Part shown: positions 43,804 through 56,336 of the stretch, one piece after another | Position numbering within the stretch: position 1 is the stretch's first letter | How the letters are laid out: the number at the start of each line of letters is the position of its first letter | Assembly (NCBI RefSeq): GCF_028640845.1 | Contig: NC_080540.1 | Span: forward strand, 159,362,438 to 159,426,437 | DNA: 64,000 nt | DNA from: Ahaetulla prasina | Taxonomy: Eukaryota; Chordata; Lepidosauria; Squamata; Colubridae | Reading direction: 5' to 3' | Translations under genes and position numbers: made by a program | The notes under the pieces: generated by a model | What the model was told of the DNA's origin: nothing | Seen by the model: only the letters and a program-made list of their open reading frames with translations | The model's database searches: none

Positions 43804-44656
43804 CTGTGAGTTCTTTCTGATATCCAATACAGATTCACTAAGACTAATGTCTGTTGATTTTCTATTTTTGAAATCAAACTTAAGAAATATAGGCCCAAAT
43901 GCATGTCCTCAAACAGTGTCCCAATGCCGTTTCTCCTTGAAGAGGTTTGAAAAAGTCTTACTTTGTTGCTTGCCTGTGACTGGAAACAAGTTATAAAATC
44001 TGTTATTATATCAGAAGGAACAAACAGAATGGCAAACTTTAGCAGTATCAACGTAATTCATTCAGACCAATACATACCTAGAGCACACTTTCATTCACAC
44101 TACTCTTAAATTAAAGCAGCAATAATCAGACAACTGCATTGTTCTATTTTCAAGTGATTCCTAAATAATCTGGCAGATTACAAAAGGCTAGTTTAGATAA
44201 TTATATCACAAACTGTATAAGGGTTATCAAGATGGGGCCTTGGCTTGGATTTAGGATTATACCCTTGATCTTATAGGTTAGTCCTTTCCAACAGTCAGAC
44301 AAGTTAGTCTGGTTTCTCTATATTACTGACTTACAAAAATGGGAAATTCTGAAGCAGCTGAAGAGACAAGCTTGAAATGTCAGTGTTCTACATCAAACAC
44401 TATTGCAACACGAAAACCTGTTTTGCTCAGTGCTCCAGAAAGCATTCAACCAAGAATAGAGTTTATAATATGGGAAACTGCTGAATACCTATGTCTTTCA
44501 ACAAGTAACAAAAAGCACTGCCTTTAGCTGTCGGATCCTTATGGCCTTTGGACTTTAACTGCAATAAATTCATGTGACGTGATAGAGGAGAAAGTCCTAA
44601 TTCCATTTTAATGAAAGTAATGGAACAGTTATTTTAATTATTTAGAAAAAAGAACA

Positions 44657-44658
<2 letters not shown>
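43804..44658. other. No recognised feature
   Basis: AT-rich, apparently single-copy. The 62-codon frame at 44339 has no recognised family. Confidence 0.35.
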
Positions 44659-44755
<97 letters not shown>

Positions 44756-44814
44756 TGTATGTATGTATGTATGTATGTATGTATGTATGTATGTATATAT
44801 GTGTGTGTGTGTAT
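44659..44814. repeat. Compound microsatellite (AT)n(GTAT)n(GT)n
   Basis: About 70 bp of AT, then about 70 bp of GTAT, then GT units. Both strands translate to Ile/Tyr or Met/Tyr/Val/Cys repeats. Confidence 0.96.
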
Positions 44815-45293
44815 TAATTTTTCTTGTACATTCAAAGTTGCTATTTTTAAAAATAACATTGAATTCTATGTTTTGCCCCTAATTAGTGACCAACCTGATA
44901 CTTTTCATAGTCTGAATTTAAGACCTCTTCTTTGTCATAAAAGAACTTTTGAATGAGCAAAGGTCTAGAATAGTGACAGATAAGAGGAAAACTTTGTGGC
45001 TGGAAGATAACTGAAAACAGATTCCATTTCAATCCATTGACATTTACCTTTCCTTCACAGTTTAATGGAGGAAATTCCAGAGAGACTTTGTTAATAGGAG
45101 TATAACCAAGAGGTTATTTTCAAACGAGGATGGGTGGGATTGCTGCCTTATCTGCTTGTAATGCAAACCTAGCAATTATTCCACTCTGTTCAAAAATTCT
45201 TTATAAAACTAAATAAAACATCTCTGTTAGGAAATAAATAATGCAAAGGATTTCCACTATTATTCACCAAGAAACCAAAATATGATGAAATTA

Positions 45294-45295
45294 TT

Positions 45296-45342
<47 letters not shown>

Positions 45343-45368
45343 GTATGTGTATGTGTATATATATGTAG
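45294..45368. repeat. (TG)n/(TATG)n microsatellite
   Basis: It flanks the left side of the palindrome at 45369. Confidence 0.95.
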
Positions 45369-45580
45369 GTCTTTGGTTATTCGGGTTTTCTCCCACGTAA
45401 AATTGGAAGTGTCTTGGCGATGTTTCGATGACGTCTCATTCGTCATCTTCAGGCTTCAGCTTCTGGCATTGCTCCCAGAAGCACGAAGTTGAAGCCTGAA
45501 GATGACGAATGAGACTTTGTCGAAACGTTGCCAAGACACTTCCAATTTTATGCGGGAGAAAACCCGAATAACCAAAGACT
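45369..45580. repeat. Large palindrome, arms about 95-100 bp
   Basis: The left arm starts GTCTTTGGTTATTCGGGTTT and the right arm ends AAACCCGAATAACCAAAGAC. Internal landmarks 'CAAGACACTTCCAATTTTA' and 'TTGAAGCCTGAAGATGACG' are mirrored, with a short centre near 45465-45485. It looks like a foldback DNA transposon; the transposon class is unknown to me. Mismatches are few. Confidence 0.85.
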
Positions 45581-45583
45581 GAC

Positions 45584-45636
<53 letters not shown>

Positions 45637-45640
45637 TCAC
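45584..45640. repeat. (ACAT)n microsatellite
   Basis: It flanks the right side of the palindrome and is the complement of the left-hand TATG repeat. Confidence 0.95.
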
Positions 45641-45645
45641 ACAAA

Positions 45646-47045
45646 AGGTTGAAATTCCAAATAAGGCTTCTCTTTTTTATCTACTTTTCTGGTTTTAAGA
45701 ATAGGTGAAGAAGTAATTTTATTTGAAACTTTGATTACTGGGTGAAGTAAGTACTTTAGGCTCATCTTGAAGAATAATGTAAAAAGCACTGGCTTAGATG
45801 TTTGAAGTAGCACTTTCTGCAAAAAAATGCAACAATGACACATACAATGACATCACTACACAAATGCCAGCACACTCCTTGCTCCTCTATGTCTGATGCA
45901 AGTAGCTGGTGGCATTTGTGCGATGAATCATCACATATGCTACCTTTTGTTTTCATTGAGGATGCTCGTGTGTTGGAATACACTAGTCACTGCTTTGTTC
46001 CAGTACCCTTCCTCCTGAGGAATTTGAGCGATTGTATCTAGCTAGTTCAGCCCAATTCATGAAAAGTTGTTTTGAAAGATTTTCTAGGAAAGGGCACCTA
46101 TATACTCAGGCTTCAGCAGAACATTTGGGCTGTATACTTGTAAGGGTGATGGAGCAGCAACATAACCCTACTAAAGGTACCAGATGAAGATGCAAGTCCA
46201 AACATGTCATGGACTAAGCACACCAAGGGGTGGAAAAAATGGCATGCCCTTACTGCAGGAAGCTTTCTCTGAATATAACGCTTACCTTACTTGATCTCAA
46301 TTTGCTCAGTTGCAGCTTAATTTAAATAACATCCCTAAATCTTTTTAGCTGGAAGCTCAGTGGTAAATAACTCCAATCTCTCTTTTCTCAGCCTTGAGAC
46401 CACCTGCTTAGATTTTCTAAGCAAACATGTCCAGGTAGCAATAGTGGATCTGAAATAAACAACAACGGAAGCAAGAATGACAATTAGTCAATACTAAACC
46501 TTTTTCCTCAACAAAGTGTGTTCAATCATAATGGTGAGGCTTAGAACTTAGTGCCGAGGGAAAATGCCATAATTTTCCTTTGTTTGACACAATTTCACTA
46601 GAAAATACAACAGACAAAAACATATAAAGGATGCTGCAGCTTGAAAAGGGCTACTGATAAATATTGAAATATGTGTAACAAAAGCATAGTTCATTAAGTT
46701 CATTAAGACTGGCAGCAAGAGAGAGTGAATAGACAAATGTAGAAATTCAGAGATGGCTCAGTCAATTAAACAGTATGTTTAAATAGCTTTGTTAAAAAGG
46801 CATTGCTTGACCATTCTTGTTTTGCATGAATATTGGGAAAGTAAGGCAAATACTTCTGCATTTTGCTTTTGGATTCTTGAATCTACTAGCAAACACGGTT
46901 CTACAGTTTAATTTAAAATAAATATATCATTCAGTTCACGTACCAACAATTAAGTATTATGAGCAGAGTCATTTTGGACTACAATTTTATATGACATAAA
47001 TGACGAATTTACTGGATAAATTACTGAAGGAACTAACATATATGC
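45646..47045. other. No recognised feature
   Basis: Apparently single-copy sequence; no exon or repeat recognised. Confidence 0.4.
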
Positions 47046-47300
47046 ATTTACCCTTAAATGACTCTGGGTGGCTTACAGCTAAAAACCCCAACATTTAAAA
47101 TGAGTATAACAGACCAGAAGGCAAAAATACAAATCCCCAAACAACAAATTAGACCAAAAGGAGAAAATAGGCAAGGCAAAAAGCCTTGAGAAAACAACCA
47201 AGGCTTCAATATTTTCCTGAAGGTTAAGACCAACTCAAATCTCTAGAGGGGAGATAATTCCAGATGATAAGAACAGTAATACACTAAGTTACTAAGAACC
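47046..47300 (-). mobile_element. Degenerate L2-like LINE 3' end
   Basis: 'AATGACTCTGGGTGGCTTAC' resembles the reverse of the LINE/SINE tail, and the following 'CTTGAGAAAACAACCAAGGC' resembles the ORF2 end region. Highly diverged, so assignment is tentative. A decayed SINE head ('CAGTTTGGTGAAGTGATTAA') follows at 47300. Confidence 0.45.
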
Positions 47301-48189
47301 AGTTTGGTGAAGTGATTAAAGCATTAAGCTAGAACTTTGTGTCAATATCCCAGTTTTGGGACTTCGAAGTTTTGTTGTAGGCTAAATGCTTTCAACTACA
47401 TGTGGGAATGGATTCTTTGCAGAAATCAAATCATGATGTGGCTCAAACTTTTTTCTTTATTGACTGTTCAGCTAGTTTCAAAATCTGATCACAATTGTCT
47501 TTGACGATAATCTTAAGGAACATTTTGCAAATGTGTTGGAGAACAGAACTGGAGCTTTCGATCCGAAATGCCATTAGTGCCTTGATTCAGAAAAACTCAA
47601 ATCTATTACCATGACGTCATGGCAATGACATGGATGGATTTTATTATAACAGTAATTTCTAAGAATTATGTGGGGAAGAAAAATAAAAAAACTATTTACT
47701 GGAATCCACCAAAGATTCTGTGACATTGCTGTCACTGTATATCAATCAAATAACATTTTCATATCTACATCTACATTACTTCAGTGGTATGGCTAGTCAA
47801 CCCCTAACATTAGCATACTGGCAACAGAAAGAAACTGCCTAAAGCCCAACACTTAAAACTTTGTTAACTACTGTGAAGAATTTGTATATCATCTGGGATG
47901 ATGTATGATGCATATATTTTCTTCTCAAGTGTTTATGACTTTGGAACACATCCATCATAATATTAGTTTTGCCTCTATAATTTGTACACAAAAGGATTAG
48001 AATAGGAAGTGCAGCTAATTTGAATTGTTGCACCTGAATTAAATTTTGTTTGGTTAATAATTGTAATAGATAAAACTTGTCTTTCTCATATAAGACCATT
48101 AAACCTGGAACATATTAATATTTCTGCTTTTAAAAATTCAATGTATTAAATTCAAATCATTCACCCAAAATGTCTTTTGTTCTTCTGGG

Positions 48190-48600
48190 CCCATGTCTAT
48201 GGGGATTCTCAGTCATCCAGGTCATGGTTGTCCCAAAGGTGCTTTTTTTCAAGAGGCAACTGATTTTTCTTTTGAAGACGTTTCACTTCTCATCCAAGAA
48301 GCTTCTTCAACTCTGACTGGATGGTGAGGAATGGAAGGATTTATACTCCTTAAAGACAGCTGATCATTTGCATTCTTTTAGAGAGCCCTTGAGACCACCT
48401 GGAGGTTTATCTGTGTCCTCAGGGTCACCTGAGTAGTACAATGGGTATGGAGCCTTCTTGGAAGTGCTGAAAGGACTGTGTTGTAGACTGGAGATAGATA
48501 ATGTGGTATCCATCACTCTCTGTTGAGAGACGGCTGTTCAATTTTGACATAGATGGCCTCTTTGGCCCCTCTTTCAAACCAGGGGTCCATACAAGTTCAA
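48190..48600. repeat. Interspersed repeat with 'CTCATCCAAGAAGCTTCTTC' core
   Basis: The segment 'GACGTTTCACTTCTCATCC' then 'AAGAAGCTTCTTCAACTCTG' is a motif I recognise from a widespread vertebrate repeat of uncertain class. 'GATTCTCAGTCATCCAGG' forms one boundary. A related shorter copy lies at 58726. Confidence 0.5.
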
Positions 48601-50131
48601 AAAAATACTCTCTTTACACCCACCCACACATGTTTGTATGTGTACCTATGGGTGTGTGTATATAGGTGTGTTTCTGTGTATGTGTACAAGCGTCTCAAAG
48701 CAAACAAGTGTAGTTGCTTCCCACAAACTTTTCTAGCCCTCAGGATGGTTGCTTCCACCCTAGGCTACCTGCATTTTATTCTACTGTGGTGGAAATATTT
48801 CCAGATAAAATATACCCATTTCTAGTTACTGAGCACGCCACTGAAGTCAATACAGAGTCCAGAGGCATTTGTAAAAAGAAAGGTAACCCAAGAGGTTGAC
48901 ATTCTCTTTTACAGGAGCCAATTTCCTGTTTAGGCTATAAAATCAAATCAATCTAAAAATTAAAAAGATTAGCTGAGGCAGGAATTTTTCTGGATGCCAA
49001 GGAAGGGGGTCTCTAGGTATATTAGAATAACTGGCTTCTGTGTTAGCCTCTGCAGGATAATCATTTGCTCCCAACTTCAGATGATTAATAAGCAAAGAGC
49101 AAGTCACAGAACTTCTAATTCAGTACTTACAATCTCATCCAGCTTGCCACCAGAGACATGCAAGCATTAAAATTAAATTAGAAAATATTAATAGTTCCTG
49201 TTATTATTTGACCCATTAAACAAAGATGATCAGAAAATAAGACAGAATCTTCAGATCATTTGAAGAATGGTTTAATAAAAAGATTTATTCCAAACTTGAT
49301 CATCATAGTTTCCTGGCTCTGAAACAATGGGAAACTATAGTTAGTTGAAGATATATTAGTTCAATCAAGGCATACAGGGAAGAGTGAGAGAAAAACTTGT
49401 ATCAGAAAAGGAGTCCATGGGTCCATAGTTTGAATTTATTATAAACTTAATGTCATTATCCGATAATCATGGAAATCTTCAAAGGGCAACTCAGCAACTA
49501 CCAAAAATAAGATTATGACTCAGGAAATATTGCTCATATTTGTCTCTCAACAGCCTCAAATATGTTAAATGAGAACACACCTCTTTCCCTAGTGTTTATT
49601 TCCTTTATATTCCAAATTTAGAGTAGCACTTCCAGAAAGCTAATTAAACAATAGAATCAGCTGGGGGAAAAGTAACCAGAGAGAGAAAGAAAAAGAAATA
49701 CCTTTAAGCGAATCCTTTTTTTATAACATGCCATTTTTTTACTGTATACATTAAACCATCTTGTTTATAAATTATGTCATCGTTTATTTCACAGGGACCA
49801 TTTCTATGCAGCCACCAGCCTTCTCCTTTAAATCTCTGGCACTAATTATGCGCTGCCCTAAAGTATCTCACTTCTGTGCTTCATCCTCTCTTGGAGTGGA
49901 CTTTTGACCATAGAAGGAAGAGGGGGAATCCCAGTAAAAAGGATGAAGTGAGTGCTTTCAGTGAAGGGAAACTGCCTACCCCATCAGAAGAAACATTATA
50001 CAACTGTCTGCATAGTTTTCCCCCTGAAAATAATCATTCCTCCCTCTCAGCTCCTGGTCTCAAGACAAGTGCTCCTTACTCCTTTATAGAAATTAAGTCA
50101 CAGAGCATCGTGGTTGCTGAATCATTTTCAC
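48601..50131. other. No recognised feature
   Basis: Short GT-rich patch (48630-48690); otherwise no repeat or exon recognised. Confidence 0.4.
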
Positions 50132-50139
50132 AGTCGCTG

Positions 50140-50557
50140 CAGTGGTAGGTTTCAAATTTTTTTACTACCAGTTCTGTGGGTGTGGCTTGGTGGGCGTGGC
50201 AGGGGAAGGATACTGTAAAATCTCCATTCTACCTCACTCCGGGGGAAGGATACTGAAAAATCCCCATTTCTTTCCGATCAGCTGGGACTTGGGAAGCAGA
50301 GAATAGATGGGGGCAGGGCCAGTCAGAAGTGGTATTTACCAGTTCTCCAAACCAGGGGTCTCCAACCTTGGTCCCTTTAAGACTTGTGGACTTCAACTTC
50401 CAGAGTTCCTCAGCCAGCTTTGCTGGCTGAGGGACTCTGGGAGTTGAAGTCCACAAGTCTTAAAGGGACCAAAGTTGGAGACTCCTGCTCCAAACTATTC
50501 AAAATTTCTGCTACCGGTTCTCCAGAACTGGTCAGAACCTGCTGAAACCCACCTCTG
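50140..50557. mobile_element. hAT MITE, family C, with nested hAT
   Basis: Ends CAGTGGTAGGTTTCA and TGAAACCCACCTCTG. The flanking AGTCGCTG (50132-50139) and AGTTACTG (50558-50565) match at six of eight. Removing the nested element at 50353-50487 and one CTCCAAAC copy restores a typical family C interior. Confidence 0.88.
50353..50487. mobile_element. hAT MITE, family F, 135 bp near-perfect palindrome
   Basis: Starts CAGGGGTCTCCAACCTTGGT and ends ACCAAAGTTGGAGACTCCTG; arms of about 60 bp pair almost completely around 'CAGCCAGCTTTGCTGGCTGA'. Perfect CTCCAAAC duplications at 50345-50352 and 50488-50495. Inserted into the family C element, so it is the younger of the two. Confidence 0.95.
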
Positions 50558-50565
50558 AGTTACTG

Positions 50566-51970
50566 GTTATGGAGCAGAGGAATACTACCTGAGTGCCTTC
50601 GCTCTGTCCCTCCTAATAGCAACTGTTTGGGGTTTTACAGGAATGACTGAGCAAATGCACAGTTTGCAACACTCAAAATATGGAGGGGAATATGGGATTC
50701 CCAGTGAAATACCATGTTCCCATTGGCCAGTTGGAAGAAAGTACTGATCGGCTCAAACTGTTTTCAACAATTTAATTTGGCATAAAAGTGGCCTTCCACT
50801 ACTTCCTTTATCGTTCCAGCTCGCTTTTACCTATTTTTCTTCAAGTGACTTGGCTTGCATGCCATGTCTTTGAATTAAACTGGGTTTTAAGCATTATTTA
50901 CTCATTGCTTTTCACTAGATGAAGGGCTTCTTGAGGGCAGAGCAGTTATACTCACATAATACAGGAGAGAGAGAAAAATGGTAGCCCACATGCTGTTACA
51001 GTCATTTTGTGATAAAGGCTTCCAATAAGAATATAATTTCCTTCTTCCAAAAATTTTACTGACTGCCAAATTATTATCTAAAAAGGATACCAACTACTGG
51101 GTAATCTTATTTCTTACTAGGGCCTTGATCAAATGCTTGATCAAATTCTTACAACACTGATCTAAGATAGGAAATAAACTCTCAGTGTATTGGTACTTAC
51201 TTACATTTTAAGCTAAGTAAACATGAATGTATTGTTTACATCTAGCATTTATTTAAAAGAAGTATGTGGTCGCCTACCTTAAGCAACTCTGGGCAGTGTA
51301 TGACACTAAATGAAAGATGGACCCTGGAGGGAGAGAAAGGGTTGAAATTCGCTACATCCCTAATCTGAAACATGAATTATTTCTGGGAGGGAGAATTAAA
51401 AGAAGGAAACCAAATTATAACAGAACACGGCCTAGCCTTGCACAAAAACAGAACCTCTGAGGAGACATTTCCTCATGGGATTTTCCTGAGGAAGTTAAAA
51501 TTACAACTTGAAACATGGTCAAGGTTACACATGAATACATATGAGGAGACTGGGTCTTCCTTTTCTGTATGCTATGAGGCACTGGAAGGGAGATATTTCC
51601 AACAGTTACCAGAAATGTGTGCTTCCATATTCTCTCTCTGTAGATCAAGAGCTGTGATGGGCTTGACTAAGGCCTGCCTATGCCACTGTGGTTCTACCTG
51701 GTCAGGTAAAAGCTCCTGGGATGCCAAAAACAAGATCAAAAAACAACAGCATGGCTCCATTCTCTTCTTCAGCTGATCATGAAAGAGCATGCTTGCTTAG
51801 ACTGAAACTATCTTAAATGTAATTTCCTCAAAAGGCCATAGCAGTGACAGCCATTCCTTTCTCTTTCTCTTGCTCTTACTGCATCAGCTCTTTGCACAGG
51901 CAATGGTGGACCTCCATTTAGAAAAGTTTGCTCTGATAGGAATAGAGTAGCTGTACAGCAATTAGTGTAT
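50566..51970. other. No recognised feature
   Basis: The 134-codon plus frame at 51372-51776 lacks any domain, splice context or convincing codon bias. No repeat recognised. Confidence 0.35.
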
Positions 51971-51974
51971 ATCA

Positions 51975-52140
51975 GTTTAGTGTGGTGGTAAAGGTACCAC
52001 AGCCTACTAGTACTAGACCGTGAGTTCTAGTCCCTCTTTAGGTATGATGACTTTGGGTTAGTTACTTTCTCACAGCTCAACCCACCTCACAGGGTTGTTG
52101 TAAGAAAAACAGAAGGAGTATTAAGTATGTTTGTCTCCTT
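51975..52140 (+). mobile_element. tRNA-derived SINE, second family
   Basis: Head 'GTTTAGTGTGGTGGTAAAG' and 'GTGAGTTCTAGTCCCTCTTT'; body 'CCCACCTCACAGGGTTGTTG'. It abuts the mariner-like MITE at 52145. Confidence 0.8.
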
Positions 52141-52144
52141 GAGC

Positions 52145-52412
52145 TACAGCCCAAAATTTCCATTCCTAAGCAAGGAAGTTGTTAAGTGGGGTTTGCTCCA
52201 TTTTTTGACCTTTGTTGCCAGAGTTAAGCGAATCACTGCAGTTGTTAAGTGAATCATGAGATCACATGACCCTGGGATCCTGCAACTGTCATAAATACAT
52301 GTCAGTTGCCAAGCACCTGAGTTTCGATCACCTGACCATGTGGATGCTGTGACAGTCATAAGTGTGAAAAAATGGTCACTAAATGAATGGTTTTAACTTA
52401 AGGGACTACCTG
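52145..52412. mobile_element. Tc1/mariner-type MITE, left end truncated
   Basis: Starts at the internal 'CCCAAAATTTCC' block and ends 'AGGGACTACCTG' followed by TA. The missing left terminal repeat coincides with the SINE 3' end. Confidence 0.78.
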
Positions 52413-52889
52413 TACTTATAAAGTAATAAAGGTGGAATAAAAATCTACTGAATAAATTCCTAGCATCCCCAACCTTGTGCGATGGGAGCTGCAGATTCTG
52501 GAACTTGAGCTCCACTTACTCTACAAGGCACTAATTATCTAAGGTTGTCTTGATTGGGGACTTGATACATTGTATTATGATTTAATTGGATGTGGTTTGT
52601 TGAATAAGCCAGATGTTAGGTCAGAAACCCTACTTCACAACTCGGTCATGCCAAGCCCATTTGATGCAAGTTAGCATGTCCCGCAAACCCTTCCTATTTT
52701 GCCTTTAAAGACCTCCACGTTTTCCTGACAGGCAGTCCTTCAGCAGGTCACCAGAGAACCAATTAAAAAAAGCTGACTTCAGTGTGCAGTTGCTCAGATG
52801 TTAATCTACAAGTCGAGTCATGAATACAACGGCAGTTTGGAACCTCTGTAGCCCAACCGCATGAGATTATCTTTTGAGTAAAGTTTACG

Positions 52890-53750
52890 TCCTAAGAAGT
52901 GTGTGGTGTGCGCGCGCGGGCAAAAACTTCGAGCGTGTAGTTTTTGTCCCAAACACAATGGCTTTTCTTGAACCAAGACCTCACACAACTGTGTAACTTC
53001 CTTTGGCCGCAAAAAAAGAAAGAAACGCGCGCAAAAAAATGGTACACGGTTGGGGTGGTGTTTTTTTTTTTTTAAGCCAATAACCCTCACCCTCCCGCCC
53101 TTTTTTTTTTCTACCTCTTCCCCACCCTACCGCTCGATCCATCCGTCCGTTTATTTCTTGAACGCTGAAACTCGCAAAAACGGAGGCTGGATGAGATTCC
53201 CGCGTCAAGATAAAGCGAGGTTTTCGGGCTCCTCGTGGGTGACGTTGGGGCGCTAGGACCCAGCAAGCCGGAGCACGCTTACACCTGTGCCGAAGGCGGC
53301 GGAGTTCCCCACCGCCTCGCCTGAGGTCGGCTGCAGGTGAGAAGGCAGGCAGGCAGTGAGGCAGTTGCCCCTCCTTCCAGGACTTCGCCTGCTCCATCCC
53401 CTCTCACGTTGCCAGCTTTGCGCGTGAAGTGGCTCCTCCGAGCCCCGACCTCTTCTTCAAGCTCTTTGCTGGGTGAGTCTCCTCTTTGTGTTTCTCGGGG
53501 TCTGGCCGTGGCGTGACCTCTGCGAGTCCCGCCGGACTTCGGGGCGAAAGATCGGAGGCGTTTCGCTCTGGTCTGGACGGCGCGCCGAGCCTGCAGGTTT
53601 AGCAGCGTTCCATTCTTGGAAGAAGCCGCGGTTATCTCGCGTCCCAGACGCGGGGAGAGGGGGACGGACGGACGGACGGACGGACAAAACGTAACTTGCG
53701 AGCAAAGTCGAGTAAGCTTCGGCGTTTGGTGTGTTCGTATAGGTGAGGTT
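52890..53750 (+). promoter_or_regulatory. Second CpG island, probable promoter
   Basis: A GC/CpG-rich, repeat-free block surrounded by AT-rich DNA. A plus-strand splice donor candidate CTGG|GTGAGT lies at 53472/53473, so the bases before it may be a noncoding first exon. A run of four GGAC units (53665-53682) is present. Mammalian gene order predicts GALNT6 transcribed away from SLC4A8 here; nothing coding confirms it. Confidence 0.55.
53400..53472 (+). other. Candidate noncoding first exon, identity unknown
   Basis: The exon end is suggested by GTGAGT at 53473. The start is unknown. No ATG with a good reading frame precedes the donor, so it would be 5' UTR. Confidence 0.3.
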
Positions 53751-55812
53751 TCATTTGGAAGAGAAATATCCAGTCTACTCTGGATAACTGCATCTTTGCT
53801 TCCCTTTTTTTAAAAAAAAGTTTTCTTTCGCTTCCAGACCAACTCCCCCCCCTCCAAAGATTCCACCCCTCAGAATCTTAGATTTAATCCTAGCCTGCCA
53901 CTGGACGATTAGAATGAAATAGTAGGGGAACCGAGTTTACTTAATTTACTAGTCTGTGGAAAGGGAAGTTCGGGATGGCTTACAGTTGAGGAAAAAAATA
54001 ACTCGTTTTTAGCCTGCCTTACGATTTAAGTGCCACCCTTCTAGATTGGGGTTTATTTTTGCTCATTTCCTTTATTGCTTCCTACAGTACTTTGGGCTGC
54101 TTTCTCACTGCCATTTTGTTCTTCTTTAAGGCAACTTTTCCCAACCGAGTGCTTTCCAGATACATTCGGAGAGTAAATCCCAGGAATTGTGATTTAGGGG
54201 AAGGCTGCTTGAAAATAACTCAAATTTTGAGGGAGTGGGGGTGGGGGGGGGGAATGGTACCACTGAAATAATCCATGTTAGGTCCCAGCCCATCAGAGAA
54301 GTGACTGGGGAAGTAGTTATTTTCACCGTGCTGTTAGGTGTTAAACTTGGAAGCCATAAGATGATTGAAAGGAAGTAAGGTGTTTGGTAAAGTATCTCCT
54401 GTGCTTGATTGCTCAGCTCATTCTGGTTGTCTGTCCCTAACTCTAACCCTGCCATCACAACACTACTGCACTGGGACCTCACCGCTGTCTTGGGTGACAG
54501 GGTTTTTAAACGATACCAGCTGGTGCCAAAGAATGCTTAAGCTGAAGTAGAATAAATTCAATGTGGGTGTGTATGATTTGCCTTGATTTTGAAGGGTGCT
54601 CTGTAGGATTAGATCTTGGATGGGAGACAACTAGGAAATCCTAGATCTGTAGAAGAAACTGGTTCATTGAAAACCATCCTGGAAGCAAGCATTGGCAGAC
54701 CAGTTCTATATTATTGTGAAGAAAACTATACGCTATGTAGTTGCCTGTAATCAGGCCCAGTTTAACTGGTGGTCTCTACCATTATACAGTAGGTATCACT
54801 TTTAGTTCTGCTGGCGCTGTGTTATTTGCCTTGAAACAAGAGTCCTTTCAGCCCTTCATTAATACCAACTGCCATATGCATCTAAATAATACGTTGCAAG
54901 CTCAAAAGTCCTCCAAAACTCCAAAAAGTTACTGGACTGTGTCAGTAATGGTTGAAAATCATGTAATCTAGAAACAATGAGCTCTACATTTGTAGCAACT
55001 GGTTGTGACTTCCCAGTGGCATTATGAAACAAAACGAATTCTGGAAAACCATGTTTAGATAAGAGCTTTCAGATTTTCTAGCAATACTATTTGAAGAGGA
55101 AACCCTTCTTGTATACAGTATATTATTATGGTAATTCTTACTTTAGGAAAACCATGAAGTGCAGGGAAGGTTGGTAATTATCACTACCCCTGTTAGAACG
55201 GAAGTGAGAAAAAATAACTCACTGGAAGCCACTAATCAGTTAAAGCAGGACATAAAATGTAGACTTTAAGGTTCCGAGGGAGACTATATGCTTTGGGATA
55301 TCATGCAGCTTATATATTGGCTTCTCTGAGATGAATCGCAGGATTGGGTGGAATTATTGTTTTATTGACTCTTAGCCTTCAACTCTCCAGTCATGATGGG
55401 AATAGAAATAGTGTGTCATATCTGCCACTCCCCCAACCTATGAACAGAGGAAAAGTTCCTTAGAGGAGGCATTCCTATACTCTATACTGTATTTACAGTA
55501 AAGGTCGGTAGAGGGAGCCAGTGAGTTAAAAGTCGGGCTGAGCCTGAGCTATGACTTGGCACTGGAAACTTTTATCAGCAGGAAAAATAGTTCGGGACAC
55601 ACAAAGTAAAAATAGCTAGTATTTCAGATCTAAATCTTGCTCACCAAAGGGGATGTTTGAACAGAAGCATTGAGAGAACGCATTGTCTCACTTCCTCACG
55701 GCTGCTTGCATAAAATGCAAGTGAATCAATTGGATCGCCAACAGTAAACTTAGTAAAGCAAAAGGAACAGAATTGTAGACAGTGAAACAATCCATCTTGC
55801 CTCTGTTCAAAG
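53751..55812. other. No recognised feature
   Basis: Downstream of the island; would be intron 1 of the predicted gene. A G run lies at 54235-54252. No coding exon recognised. Confidence 0.4.
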
Positions 55813-55820
55813 ATTTAGCA

Positions 55821-56336
55821 CAGTGGCAGTCAACCTGGTCCCTACCGCCCACTAGTGGGCGTTCCAGCTTTCATGGTGGGCAGTAGGGGTTTTATCCGAT
55901 ACTGAAGCACTTCTTTTTTTTTTTAATTTAATTGACTTTTTTAAAAAAAATCATAACATTATTTAAAAACATTTTCATTAGGTTTTCATAAAATTCCCCA
56001 TGACAATTTAAATTTCTGAAAATATATTATTTGTATTGCCCGCGCATAAGTTTAGTTCACGTTATGTAAGTGAAACTAAATGGCACTATAGTGCGACCGC
56101 AAACAAAAGACCCTCGTCCCAGAATAGCTCGCGCATCTCCCCCCACACCACCCAGCTGTAATAGACAAGCAGAGCTGGTAGCCGGCGCCCCCCCAACCCA
56201 ACCCACGATGCGCGAGAGGCATGCGCAGACAACAATACATGGCGCATTATTGTGGAACCGGTGGGCGGTTAGAAAATTTTACTACCAACAGAGATACAAA
56301 AGTGGGCAGTAGGTATAAAAAGGTTGGCTACCCCTG
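55821..56336. mobile_element. hAT element, family G, 516 bp
   Basis: Ends CAGTGGCAGTCAACCTGGT and AAGGTTGGCTACCCCTG with perfect ATTTAGCA duplications (55813-55820, 56337-56344). The subterminal 'CCTACCGCCCACTAGTGGGC' palindrome recurs as 'GTGGGCAGTAGG' at the far end. The 80-codon frame at 56070 lacks transposase motifs. Confidence 0.92.

Noticed and set aside
44638..44956. Ile/Tyr/Met/Cys repeat proteins on both strands
   Set aside because: Translations of the (AT)n and (GTAT)n arrays.
51372..51776. 134-codon frame in apparently single-copy DNA
   Set aside because: No recognised domain, no splice-site context and no convincing codon bias. At this window size one chance frame of this length is expected.
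52818..53813. Frames of 65-138 codons in the second CpG island
   Set aside because: Low-complexity Arg/Ser/Pro/Lys composition, no recognisable domain, cut by the likely splice donor.
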